From: Heterobasidion occidentale
Lineage: Eukaryota; Basidiomycota; Agaricomycetes; Russulales; Bondarzewiaceae
Assembly (NCBI GenBank): GCA_039111635.1
Contig: JBCAQO010000014.1
Span: forward strand, 2,604,001-2,668,000
DNA length: 64,000 nucleotides
Direction of reading: 5' to 3'
Part shown: positions 42,535-54,569 of the stretch, piece by piece
How the letters are laid out: every line of letters begins with the position of its first letter
Position numbering within the stretch: the stretch's first letter is position 1
Notes under the pieces: model-generated
Told to the model about the DNA's origin: nothing
Database searches by the model: none
Seen by the model: only the letters and a program-made list of their open reading frames with translations
Position numbers and translations under genes: made by a program

Positions 42535-44740
42535 TCAGGTAAAGTTCTCGACATCGCGCAACAGCCCCAGAAGCGAGGCTTCATCCTCCACTGACCATTG
42601 CGAGTCACCGATCGCCTTGAAATCAATGTCATCCAGATCGCTTGGTTGGGTGCTCGTTTGTGAGATGGAGAAGAGGCCGTCGGATGACGGTGAGACGGCG
42701 GACGACGACGTCAAGGCCGGAAGGGGGTCTCTGGTGGGCATGTTGGCGGCCGCATTGAGGAGCTGGAAGAAGGCGAGCATTTCGTCGTTGGTCGCAACAG
42801 GCATCTTGTGTTCCTCGTCTCCGTCATCCCAACTCGGTGGGATGGGCAGGGCTTCGTCGTATGGGGTATTGGCTGCTGTATAATCTTCGGGCGACAGAAT
42901 GGGACTGGAAGGCGGGAGTGGAGAGGACGGAGGAAGAGCAAGCGGCCAATCGTCGAGAGCAGCTCTTTGAGGGTGTTCGTCTTCGACATCGCTGCTGGCA
43001 ACTGGCAAGCAGCTCGAGGGTGCTTCACCGTCCAAATTGATTAGGCCATTGTCGTCGTCGCCATCGTCCTCTTCGTCCTCACCGTCGGCAGGCGACATGG
43101 CCCTTGTCTCTATGCCGATTCCCTTGCCAGCGAGAACAGCCTGAATAGGCGATAGATTTGATGGGGTATCAAGGGCACTCTCTGGGGAAAACAATGGACT
43201 GTTCGACTTTTGCTGGGTCTTTGCTTTACGAGTGGGTGTCCTGGGCGCGGTACTACTCGTGAAGCCGGAAATGGGAAAGACATCAATCGTCGAGCACGCT
43301 GTGACGGGACCGAAGGATATATCTGTACTCGTGGCTCGAGCATGACGAGCCGGTGATGGAGATGCATTTCGACACCCAGGCGCCGAAACCAGCCCATCTC
43401 CGTCTTCCAACCTGGCTTTGACACTGGCACGGACGTGATTTTCCGCTGTAAGAGAGTTTTTGGCTCCTTTTCGCCCTTTAATTGCACGACTCGTTGCGTC
43501 GACAGTTTGTTCTTGCGCGCGCTTTCTGAGGATCTCCTCGGAGATGCGTGGTTGAGTCGCCGTGTTCGTTTTTGCCCAGTCTGGAACTTTCTTGAGCTTC
43601 CACGCAGATATTGCCGACCTTGACGCAGGTGTTGACAGAGGGGCTGATACCTTGGGGGTGTTTTTCGGTGTAGGACTTGAAGACGATGCCACGAGCGCCG
43701 TGCGAGCAGCCAGGAGATCTGCGTTCATCCCTGCAGTTGTGCGCCCAAGCGGATTTGACCCGCGAAGCCTTTGTGCTAGTATCCGGGAGTCCCTGGCCCG
43801 AGATCGTAGCGGAGGATTACTGATGTCCTTCGAGTGGCTGACTGACATCACACCTGGATCGGAGAAGGGAACTCGCTGCAGGTGTGTCTTTGGCACACTG
43901 CCTATCGCCCTAGAATTACCCTCGAGCTTGAAAGTCCCTCGGCTTGTTGCACCAGCACCGGGCTGTTCGACACGGGGACGTGCAGGCGAACTTTCATGCC
44001 GCTTAGTGACCTTTCTCCGCTTCCGTTGGTGAGCATTGACTCTTCCGTCTATGACATCACTCAAAGTCCGTTTGCGCTCCAGTTGCTTTCTGGGGGTCGA
44101 CGGTATGAGAGGGCGCATCTGAGTATTAGATAGTGTCATGTCGAGCGAGGATGCGAGTTCATTAGATTGGGCTACACTGTGGCGCCTGCGGAAAGCGCTC
44201 GGATCGACGTTCTCTTTCTCGAGGACTACGATATCGTCATCGTCATCGGAGATGATAGTTGTTGATGGCCGTTTTGAAAGATGTGCAGGCGCAGAGACGA
44301 TTGTGGACGCACCATCGACCGGAGTAAGGTGGGCGCTTTGTGGAGGCAGATTCTGGGAAAGAAGGTTCACGAGGTCCGAGATCGTAGTCAAGTTGGAGGC
44401 GGCAGAAGTGGACGCAGAAATCATGGTGGATATGGAAGATTCAGAGGAGTGGGACGCATTGCCATTGCATAAGGAAAGTAGGTTGGTAAGCGTCGTGCGT
44501 AGATCTATATCAGTGAGGCTGGTTGACGATGGCGTAGGCAGAAGCGCTTGGGTAGAGCTGGAAGAGGAAGACTGGTTCTCGAGGGGGAGCGGTCATTACT
44601 CGAGGAAGCCTTGCTGTGTCCTTGCTTCAGCGTATTGGTCCTGTCCAAGGGTGCTTTGATGAATGGCCCTTCCTGCACGCTAGTACGAGAATGGTGAGAT
44701 CTGCGCGAACGTTTTGGGGGACCGACATAGGGCAAGGGAA
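42535..44740 (-). CDS. Unrecognised Ser-rich, probably nuclear protein
   Basis: A long intact minus-strand frame from about 44590 to the stop at 42535, open well upstream of the Met at 44424 (SSESSIST precedes it), so the start lies further 5'. A separate frame at 44735-44600, GPPKRSRRSHHSRTSVQEGP, is probably an earlier exon. The protein is low in order: Ser/Thr/Pro-rich with an acidic DDDDDIVVLEKENVDPS, a basic cluster HQRKRRKVTKRH that could be a nuclear signal, many TPR/SP sites (SGFTSSTAPRTPTRKAKTQQ, SNSPLFSPESALDTPSNLSP), a DEEDDGDDDN run and the C-terminal block DFKAIGDSQWSVEDEASLLG. More than 650 residues. No domain recognised. The many SP/TP sites would suit kinase control, but this is inference. 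Confidence 0.6.
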
Positions 44741-44987
44741 AGTCTGTCGACCTTGCAAATTGACGTGGGTGAGGCTGGGAAGGGGCGGGGGTGGAGAGGT
44801 AATGTGGAAAACAGCTGGGTTGAGCTATGAGAGGATGTTAACGCAACGAAGACACCGCCAGCAGAACATTGAATTGAGCACACCTGGGGTAGCACCTAAA
44901 CCGTAGCATGGATGATTACTATGTGTTATAGATGGGTGTTGATTGCGAGAGGTCTAGTAGAATAGATGAACTTAGGACGTTCTGAGC

Positions 44988-45591
44988 TCAGAAAATAGAA
45001 CACACTTCTCTGAGCGCAAATATAACCTCCAGTGCGATTTCGCCCGTCGGTGATTTGACCAATGTCCCTGTCACAGAGGAAGAGTTTTCTGTGTATGATA
45101 ACGCCCACGACATAAGTCCCATTGCAACTGCGACTCCGCGAGGGTGGGATGTGGTAGCGTAGCCGTGTATCACGTTGGAGTTGTGACACGGAAGGACCGC
45201 AGCGTGCGGAGCGGCTTGACCTTCGAAAGGGTCAAGGACGTATAGAGAAAAGTCCTGGGAATCGTTGTGCATCAGCTCAGGGCTGAACATGCAATGAAGG
45301 TCGCGTTAGAAACGGAAGATAGGTGCAGCCGAGGACAGGATGAAAGCACCTGCAGGAATGAATGGCTCGAGCACAGATGGTCAGCAGTGTCGTGGCATAT
45401 AGATGATCGTGTTGTTGGTTCTCAGGGAAAGGCGCGAGGAATTGGACAGGGAATTGTTCTGGGGGGCGTGCGAGGATGTATTGCGAGGAGCCGTTGATTG
45501 TATACCAGATGCGTACTAAACAGACATCAGACTCAAACTGCGAGCGAAGGAAAACTTGTATACCGGGCAGGAACCTGTCTTCGGAACTCAT
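44988..45591 (-). CDS. Unrecognised conserved-looking protein of 178 residues
   Basis: Two exons, complement of 44988-45282 and 45350-45591, with a 67-nt intron that has GT, a TTCTAACGCGAC branch region and AG in place. The splice restores a single frame (TICARAIHSC-SPELMHNDSQ), which supports a real gene. Start MSSEDRFLPGIQVFLRSQFE. Later blocks are LVRIWYTINGSSQYILARPP, FSLYVLDPFEGQ, GVAVAMGLMSWALSYTENSS and VTGTLVKSPTGEIALEVIFA; it ends ALREVCSIF. Globular, with no membrane segment or signal peptide. I do not recognise the family. Confidence 0.6.
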
Positions 45592-45686
45592 GTTCGTTGG
45601 TGATAGAAACCTGAGGAAACCCGTTCAACAGCAATCGACATGCAGGTCTAAATAACGCGTCTAGTCACGGTCACGTGATGGTTCTT

Positions 45687-46404
45687 ATATAAGGTAGGCC
45701 TCACTCATACTCGACAACATCACGTGGTGTGACTCAGTGGTGACAATCAGTGACAGTTTGGTGACAGATGATAGCTAACTGAGAGTTATCCAACAAAATA
45801 AGAGGGTACAATCATGAGACAATGCAATGATGTACAGCAATACAAAGATAATTCTGAATAACACTATCAGTACTAAGAACTGGGTTTGCCTGAGTAGTGA
45901 GAATCAGTAGAGAGCTCCTGCATGAAGGTATTAGGGTGCACTTCAATCCCTCAAGCTAAGATTTCATCGGAATCTTACTCACATTCTCATCTTTCAAGTC
46001 TGTTTCCATAGGCTTTCTTGTGTGGGTGTATCCAAGGTTTGTGAGACTTTTCATAGCAGTATGACTCCGTTTGCGTATAATACATGAAGCTTTTTCTCAT
46101 CACCACTGTAGGCCTAGGCAAGCTGGCAGCTAGTATTAGGTAATTCTGGGTTGTTTATCCTAGTATTTACTTGTATTTGTGTGCTATCCCACACACTTCA
46201 CTATCTCCTCAAAGACAAAGCCCTGATTCAAAATTTGAAAACCACAATTAATTCAGAAAATTGCTTCTTACAAAAATTGTAAGAGCTGATTTTTTGAAAA
46301 TGTGCTGTAACCAGAGGAGTTTACAAATGTAACACTTTTATCTGCCAAAGTGACACTCTTTGATCACATGATGTTGTCAAGTATGAGTAAGGCCTACCTT
46401 ATAT
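45687..46404. mobile_element. MITE-like element with about 40-bp terminal inverted repeats
   Basis: ATATAAGGTAGGCC(T)CACTC at the left end (45687 on) is the inverse of the right end at 46404, and similarity continues through ATACTCGACAACATCACGTG against its partner (46369-46404). The 718-bp unit has no ORF. The tips read TATA on both sides, so the target duplication could be TA or TATA. The centre is AT-rich without features. Confidence 0.5.
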
Positions 46405-46964
46405 GTTTTTTAGACAAATATTACTCTTACTATACTATTACTTCACCGGAGTTGCAAACAATTTCTTGTTTCCTTTGTAGTGGCCTCATTTTTGTGTTTT
46501 TACCCTCTAATCTTTGCACATACCTACCTTGGCTTCTTAGAATATAGCCTGTTATTTTTTTATGCTTTTGAATTAAGAAAAAGAGATACTGAGGCACAAA
46601 TGAAAAGGGGTTTCTGAAAATAGGCAAAAACAGGAAGATGCAAAATTTCCGACTATTAGATTACATACTGTTACACTTCAGAATTGAGCTCTGACAATTC
46701 TAAAAGAAACTGTGGGCACACAAGCTTGAGAGCAGGGTTGCAATATAATGACCAAGCATCACACGGCCTGAGGCTTTCTGTTACTCTGTCTACCCTTAGT
46801 TATTGCTTGTCACAAATATTTTAGTATAGAATGTGAGACATCTCAAATACAACTCAAAATGGGTTTTATATCATCCAAAGACCCTGTTCACTGTGTAGGT
46901 TTTTATTTATCAGTAGTTAGAAACTAGGATCTAAAAGATCTTAGGCATCTCTGAGAGGATTCCT
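46405..46964. other. AT-rich spacer
   Basis: No gene, repeat or RNA that I can support. Confidence 0.4.
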
Positions 46965-48642
46965 ATTAAGACCTAGTCTTTGCACGTGATGTGCCAGGAG
47001 GCTCCTGAGTTATTGGGGGATGTGCCAGATCCAAGTGCATCCAATGAAAGCACCAGCAGCTAACTAAGTGCAATATTCAGGATGTACGAGGGACTTGTGA
47101 TAGTATCATGACTCCAAGAAGGCACAAAGGCCTTTCCACAGATGTGAGGGTACAACCTGATGCGGTCCTGGGTAACAGTGTTAAGACCTGGTCTTCGCAT
47201 GTAATGTGCTAGGAGGCTCCTGAGTCACTGAGGGATGTGCCAAGTCCAAGTGCGTCCGATGAAAGCACTAGCGGCTAATTGTGTGCGTAACTTAGAATGC
47301 ACGAGAGACTCGTGATGGTATCATGTCTCCAAGAAGGCACAAAGGTCTTTCCACAGATGCAAGGGTACAACCTGATGCGGGCCTGGGTGGCAGTAGATAT
47401 GCTGCTCACTAAAGTTGAGATAGAATAATGCTAGTCCTGTGTAGAACTTAGCTAGTATTGATATGACAACTGAGTGGTTGAGGATGATGATAGAGAGAAG
47501 TGCAAGGGCAAGTTAAACCAATGTTTAATCAGATATTCCATTGACAATCAAAGGTTTGGCCTTATAGCAAAGACTATGATGTAGCAGAGGTATGGCTAAT
47601 ACCAAAGGTCAAGAGTAAGAATGGTGGGGGAGTAGTAACAAAGGTGAACAAGCTGGTGAGACAGGTCTCTGGCTCATTTTATATATACATAGTCTACTTT
47701 AGGGCATGATCTGCAGAAGGTCTATGCTTCATTAAGGTTCCAAGTAAATGGTCAAATAGAAGCAAACAATCAACAAACAAACCGTTGGGGCAGGAACAGG
47801 AACCAGGAACAGGAATAGGGGCAGGAACCGTTTAGGTAACTGTGATGATGTGATCGCTGATCAAGGGTAGAAAATAAGATAAGATAAGATAACTGAAGTC
47901 TGTTGGTAAAGTCAAGGGGTCAGTCATTGGGTATAGATCATATCCATTGGTCATAGACCACGTGTCATATAATCAGGTAATCATATATCATGTGTTATGA
48001 GCTGGCTCTTAACAAACAGTAGATATGCTGCCCACTAAAGTTGAGATAGAATACTGCTAGTCTTGTGTAGAAGATAGCCAGTATTGATATGATGACTGAG
48101 TGGTTGAGGATGATGATAGAGAGAAGCGCAAGGTCAAAGTTAAACCAATGTTCGACAGATTTTCTATTGACAACCAAAAGTCTAGCCTGAAAGCAAAGAC
48201 TATGATGTAGCCAAGATATGGCTAGTACCAAAGGTCAAGAGTAAGAATAGGTAGTAGGGTAACAAAGGTGAACGAGTTGGCGAGACAGGTCTCTAGCTCG
48301 TTCTATATATATGTAGTCTACTTTAGGGCATGATCCACAGAAGGTCTGTGCTTCTTTAAGGTTCCAAGTAAACAGTCAAATAGAAGCAAACAATCAATGA
48401 TCAAAGGATCAATGATCAAAGTGATATAACCTATGATGTAATCAGAGAAGCATGATGCAATCAATGATGTCAGTGACATAGTCAATCATTAATCAGGAAT
48501 AAAAGATAAGATAAGATAACTCAATGTCTATTGGTAAAGTCAAAAAGTCGGTTGCCGGGTATAGGTCATATCCGTTGGTTATAGACCACGTGTCATATGA
48601 TCAGATGATCATATATTATATGTTATGAGCCGGCTCTTAACA
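46965..48642 (-). repeat. E3 3' LTR, family A, interrupted
   Basis: Starts TATTAAGACCTAG (TG changed to TA) and ends CGGCTCTTAACA. It is split by a second family A LTR at 47179-48014. Adjacent at 48643, CCACCCTCTTTTTAACCTTGG read on the minus strand is a polypurine tract, showing this is the 3' end of a minus-strand element and not a solo LTR. Confidence 0.82.
47179..48014 (-). repeat. Solo LTR, family A, nested in the E3 LTR
   Basis: 836 bp, TGTTAAGACCTGG...CTGGCTCTTAACA, with a perfect 5-bp duplication AACAG (47174-47178 and 48015-48019). It interrupts a member of its own family. The R-region decamer TGAACGA/CAAGCT-like sequence is partly altered. Confidence 0.88.
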
Positions 48643-48823
48643 CCACCCTCTTTTTAACCTTGGCCTTACATGCAGTGCAATGGGTAATAGTCAATTGGGT
48701 TGTGCAATATGTAGGCCAAGGCAGAAGTTGGGTAGTGCTGTGTTGTGATAGAGTGAGGATTGACTAGGCATGAGTCAGGCAAAGGGAAGGCATAATGATG
48801 CATGGTCCAGGACATTGGTTTGG

Positions 48824-49048
48824 CTAGCGTCTAGCCGGTGTTGGTGGGTGTGGCATGGGTGGAACGGGGAGCGAGGGTAAAGATGGTGATAACGAGGAGT
48901 CAGGACTGGTAGGGAAGATCTGAGGGGATGGCTCAGATGGCAGCGTGTTTGCATATGTGTCAATGTCGTGCAGAGCGTGGAGCGCGAGCTCGAGCATGAC
49001 CTTGACTGCATTGTATATGGCAATGTGCGGGTCCTGTTTGCTAGGCAT
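48824..49048 (-). CDS. E3 small ORF between integrase and the LTR
   Basis: 74 residues beginning MPSKQDPHIAIYNAVKVMLE, then ALHALHDIDTYA and a Ser/Pro-rich tail. It lies where E1 and E2 carry extra coding regions. Possibly the end of a longer, decayed ORF3. No domain recognised. Confidence 0.3.
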   Translation of the reverse strand: MPSKQDPHIAIYNAVKVMLELALHALHDIDTYANTLPSEPSPQIFPTSPDSSLSPSLPSLPVPPMPHPPTPARR

Positions 49049-49621
49049 TCTCCTCGGGAATTTGATAGGAGGGATCTAATGGTTTGTATAGCAAGGGTTT
49101 GTTGTACCACTTGCTGTCTTGCAGAGGAGGGGGTGCAAGTAGAGGGTGGTCAAGAGAGAGTGGGGAGATTCCAGGCATTGGGCTCTCTATTATAGGCCCT
49201 GCTTCATTTGGTCTTGCTTGGCCAATCTGCTGGGTTTAAATCTCTTGCCATTGCTGTTTCTCTCTGAATATTTCTGGTTCTAACTCTGCGATGGGTAATC
49301 AGCCAAGATCGTCTTTGGTGTCTATAGCATCGAGGTCAGTAGTTAATTGGCCAAGATTACTTTTGACGTCTTCCCATAGCAGTTTGCTAGTCAGGGTGGT
49401 TCTCTAAGGGGCTTTGTCCATCAAAGCACCGCTCATAGTGCTGGAGCGAAGGGTGGAGTAATCCGTTTTCTGTAGTATCTCGATAGATAGCACTGGCCAT
49501 TTTGTATGTTTGTTTAGACTGTCAATATTCATAGCACCTGGTAGCTGTCCAAGGGTGTTGTTGATTGATAAGTCTTCTAATTATTTGGCCGTGTCAGATT
49601 TGCATTTCTCATCTTCAGAGG

Positions 49622-51061
49622 TTACCTGTATGTCTTTGTCAGAGTTGGGGGCACTAGGGATACAAGGAGGTGTGTCCTTGTCTGAGTTGATGCCTTTTGC
49701 CGAGATGCGCCAAGCGCCACTTCCATATGGCGTGTACAGCGGAGGGGTGTCTGTTCAGTAGGCGCAGAGAAAGGGGTGAGTCCCGTTAGTGAATAGGACA
49801 TTCCTGAGTTCATTTCTTCTTCTTCCTTTTCATCTTCTTCAAAGATCGTGGACAGGGTTCCTTTTTTCCATTCTCCATTAACACTGCCTAGGTCCATAGT
49901 GTCTTCGTATACTTCTCTGTCCAGCGAGTTATCTGAGCCTTCATCCATGTAGTCTTCTTCAGCATTTTGATAAGACATGTCTTCTAGTTCTGGTGTGTGG
50001 ACCGAGCCTTCTTCTGATCCATAGTCTTCATTGGCATTTTGACGAAGCGAGTCCTTCTTCCAAGCAAGTCCCTTGGTCATTTGTCTCTCCAGGTCCTTGA
50101 CTGCACGGTATCTCCAATTTGATACTTGTTTGTCCACATTCTTCCTGGCCCATGTTGATATCTGGGATTTCCTTGACTTGTGTTTGACTCCAGAGGAATA
50201 TGTCGGTGTGCGAGAGGAGGGGGAAGGGGCCATCTTCATTTCCCAAGCACGTCCGCGTTTATTTGTCTGAGTGCTCTTTCCTAGACTCTCCATGTCGTAG
50301 GTGAGGTTCTTCCCTTGTCAATGCATAAGTATCTGTCCACTGGGTAACAATGGTTGGGACTTTTTGATTCCTAACTTGATTTCTGCTGGTGTCGTGCCGG
50401 TAGCTAGGAGCCGTCTTCCTAGCTTTGTTTTCCTGAGCTTTCACCTGTATTCTTCATCCACTATAGATGCTCGTATGTGTGTGACCGTGGCTCCCATAGC
50501 TAGTAGTCTCTTCTCTATTAGGTGAACGAGTAACTTGCACCTTATGGATTCTTCCTGCATAGTGGATTCTGCCTGTTTAACTGTTAGTCCTGTGCCTAGT
50601 AGTTTCTTTTCTACTGACGTCTGTGTCAGCTTTTGTCTCAAGGTTTCTTCTTGTATCGCGGTCTCTGCCTGTTTGACCATTAAATCTGCATCAAGTAGTT
50701 TCTTCCCTGCCGAGGTCTTTCTTAGCCAAATTTGTCTGTCGCACATTTCCACTATCTGGTTTCTGTTGAGTGTGAGTTGTAATTCCTGAGTAGACAGCTC
50801 CATGCCTTGGACTGCTAGTGGGTATTTCCTGTGGAAGTTGTTGACTTCATCCTTTGTGTTCTTGACCATGTCCGCTGATTTCCATAAGTTGTCAGATTCT
50901 AGGTACCCTTTCTATTTGACTAGGTATTACAGGGTCTTCCAACGTCCAAAACAGCGGGATGCTATAATTCTCTCGACCTCAAATTCTTCTTGTCCTTCAA
51001 TGAGGTCAGGTGGAGGTTTCTTATAGTTTGGACCATAAGTGGTGTTCTCCTTGTACATGGT
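49622..51061 (-). pseudogene. E3 integrase C-terminus: chromodomain and repeated tail
   Basis: From 51061 down: MYKENTTYGPNYKKPPPDLI, EGQEEFEVERIIASRCFGRW, two stops, then KGYLESDNLWKSA, a decayed chromodomain aligning with E2. The 50869-50441 frame that follows holds about three tandem copies of a roughly 32-residue unit: KKLLDADLMVKQAETAIQEE, KKLLGTGLTVKQAESTMQEE and KRLLAMGATVTHIRASI. The corresponding E2 tail has one recognisable unit (KKLLTTGLAIPQIMEEI). The 50293-49622 frame continues with SNWRYRAVKDLERQMTKGLA, like the E2 terminus, then an acidic region absent from E2. Frame changes and stops make it a pseudogene. Confidence 0.65.
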
Positions 51062-51063
51062 TA

Positions 51064-51996
51064 CTGCCGTTTTCAAAAAGGTTGGTACGACGCAAATTTC
51101 AGTGATGTAATCAAAATGTGCGCGTGCGCGAGTTCAAAAAACTTTTCAGTTGTATCTTGACAAGTACTGTAGCTACATGAATGAGAACAGATGCACTGTA
51201 TTCTCCTTGAAATTCTACAGGTGCAAGGCAAAAAAATAAAGTGAAATTACCGTGTTTCAAAATCAACCAAAACACCCTCTCTTCAAAAAATTTCGAGTCA
51301 TATCTAGTGATCGGCAAAGGATATCAACTAGATCTCAACGGAACACTGTTTTGTAAATTAATTTTGAGGTACAAGAATGTAAATTGTCAAGAATGAGCAA
51401 AACATTGTGAGCACAGTGGGCCTCCTCCTTGAGAGCATCTACACCCCAGCTTTCCGATCATATCTCGGAAACGGAACATGCTATTGTTAAAAACCAAAAT
51501 GGACCTGAAGCAGTGAGTAACCCTTGAGGTGCAAGAGCAAAAATTGGGACGACGCACCAGGAGTTCATGACTCGAGCCTGCCCTCTCCTCCTGGTACCTC
51601 TACCAGCACTTTTGGGTTATATCTTGGGGACGGCAATACCAATCATCAAATTTTCAAGTGATCTTAAAAGAGTGAGTACTTTTCGAGATGCCAAGGCATG
51701 AATAAAGATGACGCACCAAGTTCCCAAAGATAGAGCCCACCTTCTCCTCCAGGTGTCCTGCCCACAACTTTCTGGTTATATCTCGGCGACCCCGAGTGCT
51801 ATTGTCACGAAGTAAGATGGCCACAGATACCTGAGGTGTTTTGGAGGTGAACCAGTGAGAATTAGGATAACGCTTCCAGCGCTCCAAGTCGGAGAGACCT
51901 TTTACTGTTTTCCCTTGAGCTCGGTATTGGATGAGGATGAAGAACTGAGCAAGGTGTCCATCTTGATTGGAGGAGCATCACAGGAGTAAAGAGGAG
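51064..51996 (+). repeat. Left terminal inverted repeat of the mariner-type element
   Basis: 933 bp, almost identical to the inverse of 56372-57303. It is itself built of about five degenerate direct units of 145-163 bp. Each is marked by a TATATCTCGG-like box near 51155, 51300, 51459, 51611 and 51774, with GACGCACCA- and CTCCTCC-like boxes around it. A 68-residue frame inside it (51111-51317 minus) recurs in the other arm only because the arms are copies. Confidence 0.82.
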
Positions 51997-52141
51997 GTCT
52001 CATATGATGTCCAGATATGTACTGGTAGTATAGATAGGAGGGCCAAGAGTCAAGACGAACAAAATGTTGCAATTGGTAATGCGTCAGAGTGATGGTTGAG
52101 CTTTGCTTGTTGTGTCCCATACCTCATCAATCTCCACCACC

Positions 52142-52420
52142 ATGCGCCACCGCAAATACTCAGAGGACTTGTGCTCAGCTGTCATTCAAATGTCTACTCA
52201 ATTAAAACCCGATGAGGTATCTGCCTTTACTGGTATCAGCAAGAGACACATCTATTGAATCTTGTCTCTTAGAAGGCAAACTGGCCATGCATGGCGTGCC
52301 CCTCACCCAGAGGGCAGTGTCGTAGACTCAACATCAATGACATCCAGGTGTGTGTTGAAGTCTGTTGCTTTCATGGTATCTCAATCTCTAACCTCATATT
52401 ATATAGTTTTTGCGCAGTAA
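52142..52420 (+). pseudogene. Tc1/mariner transposase, N-terminal fragment
   Basis: ATG at 52142 begins MRHRKYSEDLCSAVIQMSTQ, then DEVSAFTGISKRHIY, a TGA (Arg expected) and ILSL, a helix-turn-helix like that of basidiomycete Tc1/mariner transposases. After a frameshift, RRLNINDIQ follows. A probable intron, 52348-52408 (GTGTGTG...CTAAC...TATAG), joins NDIQ to FLR. Copia sequence begins at about 52420, so the catalytic DDE part is missing. The upstream 145 bp after the inverted repeat is the leader. The family call rests on the motif together with the TA duplication and inverted repeats. Confidence 0.6.
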
Positions 52421-54569
52421 TGGCCTTCTTGAGAGTCTTTGGGAGTAGGCCATTTGTGGATTCAGCAACCAGGGCAAGAGGGCCGTCGTAGGATTCACAG
52501 CCTGTAAGCAGCACGTCGTCAGTATCGTCGTCGGCCAGGTGGGCAGCCGAGGGGTTGTCATCCACCCATTTGTCACCATGCAGGCGGGCCCGCACTTCTT
52601 GTGATTCGTACTCGCGGGACTCCAAGAGGGCGCGCGACGGCTGTATGAGCTGGGAGGACCGTCGTGGGGCATCAGGGACTACGAGCAGAGGGGTGTTGGC
52701 GCGGCGGCGTCCTAGGTGCTATGGCCGGTAGATCCCGGTCCCAATTTGGGCCTGTGGGTCCGAGTTTGGACCCTGTATTGGCGCCCGCCACGTCAACAGC
52801 CTCCTGTTGTCTCGCAACCTCCATATCCTCTCTGTTCCTTCCATCCTCACCTCCGTTGGTGCCCAAGTTCTCCCCCTCAATGAAGGTGACAGGCTCACAA
52901 GACCAATGCCTGGTCCCTTTGTTAAAGACAACATCGCGCGATAGGAAAACCTGGCCAGCGGACAGCTCATACAAGCGGTAGGATGTGCGGCCATGGTAGC
53001 CAACCAGGATGGCACGCACTGTCTTCCCTTCCAGCTTTGTGCGGCACTTGTCCGGCACCTTTGCGTAGGCAACAGAGCCATATGCACGTAAATGTTCAAC
53101 ATGCGGCCGGCGGTGAAAAATGACCTCCCAAGCAGAAGAGGCAGGGTTCCGAGACGACGGCATGATGTTCGCAATGTAGACTGCGGTAGCAAGGGCTTTG
53201 GCCCACAACTGGGTTGGAAGGCCACCATCGTGCATCATGGACCGCACGTGCTCCACCCAGGTGCGGTTACCCCGCTCCGACACCCCGTTCTGAGCCGGTG
53301 AGTACGGTGTGCTAGTCTCATGTATGATCCTCTCGTCCTCACACCAGGTTTTCCACAGCTCATTGACAAACTCCATTCCGTTGTTGGTACGGATGTGACA
53401 AACCGGTTGGCCAGTCTGCGTCCTGATTAAGGCCACGAAGCGCTTCGCTGCAGCAAGTGTCTCCTCTGCAGTTTTAGAGGCAAGGAATGCAATGTCCCCC
53501 CATCTAGAAAAGCCATCCTGCAAGCCAAACACGTAGTGTTTGCCTCCGAGGGATGCAGTGGGCATCGGGCCAATGAGGTCCCCATGTAGGCGCTCTCCGA
53601 CAGATGTCTCACGTAGGACTTGCTCATCAAAGGGGCATCGCGACTGTCATCCCGCCATGCAATCCTCGCAGACAGCTGCAACATTGCCAGGCTTCAAGTC
53701 CATCCCGTCAACAGCACGTGCTGTGCGTTTTGTTGCCTGCATACCAATATGGCCGAGTTGTCCATGCCAAGTCGGTAAGTCAGTGGCCTTGCTCTGCAAT
53801 GCGGACAGGGAAATGACTTTGTTGGCAGTGCGGGCCCTATCAAGGTGTGCACGCACAATGGCCTCGGGTGGTGGCCGGTAGAGGGGGATACTGTAAAGCC
53901 CCGACTTGGCGGTGTCGCTTTCAAAGAGCCGGCTACCAGTCGGGTTCAGAATGATGGTACGGCCACCTTCCGTTATGATTCGGAATCCCTCTTGGTTGAA
54001 CTGACGAGTGGAAACAGATTCTGTCCCATATCTGGGGCATGCAGCGCGGAGAACATGCACGTAACTTGTCGGCCCCCCACCATAGTATCCTTCACCACAA
54101 CTCCCTTCCCCGCGACAGTGAACCCTGAGGGACCAGCTGCATGGCCCGTCTCCAGCTTCGGGAACACCTCGTAGATCACAAAGTTGCGCCTATCAGCAAA
54201 ATAGTGGTTGGTTGCTCCGGAGTCACTGTAGGTTGGCAACACAGCCAGGGTACCGGGCATATGGACCATGTGGGCAATGAAGGCAATGTTCGGCCCGATG
54301 GCCAGGGCAGCATTATGCGTCTCGTTGTTACTGCTGCTTCCGCCGCGGTTCCGACGCCGGGGCCACCAGTCAGGCCGCTTGTGTTCAGCTAATCCCCCAT
54401 CAGCCCAGCATTTTTCTGCCGGGTGGCCCAGCTTCCCACAGTGTGAGCACCGAGGTCGCGCCGTTGCAACAAGCGCCGTGCTGCCAGGTGCCATGGGTGT
54501 GGCCGGTGCTCCCTGCATAGTGCTACGCCGGAGTGCGCTCGCGCGGATCCGTGCCTCTTGGGAGGACAA
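52421..54569 (-). pseudogene. Copia zinc knuckle - protease - integrase - RT linker
   Basis: From 54569: CCHC knuckle CSHCGKLGHPAEKC, protease turn YSDSGATNHYFADRRNF, then a frame change and the pre-integrase block TWHGQLGHIGMQATKRTARA with AVCEDC. Integrase core at 53565-52672: GKHYVFGLQDGFSRWGDIAF, HIRTNNGMEFVNELW and STPYSPAQNGVSERGNRTW, then PSSRNPASSAWEVIF and RAYGSVAYAKVPDK. After a low-complexity stretch, PLALVAESTNGLLPKTLKKA near 52460 is the usual start of copia RT, cut at about 52420. Several frameshifts. Confidence 0.75.

Noticed and set aside
51111..51317. A 68-residue ORF present twice (also 57050-57256)
   Set aside because: It lies wholly in the inverted repeats, so the second copy is expected; no start context or motif suggests coding.
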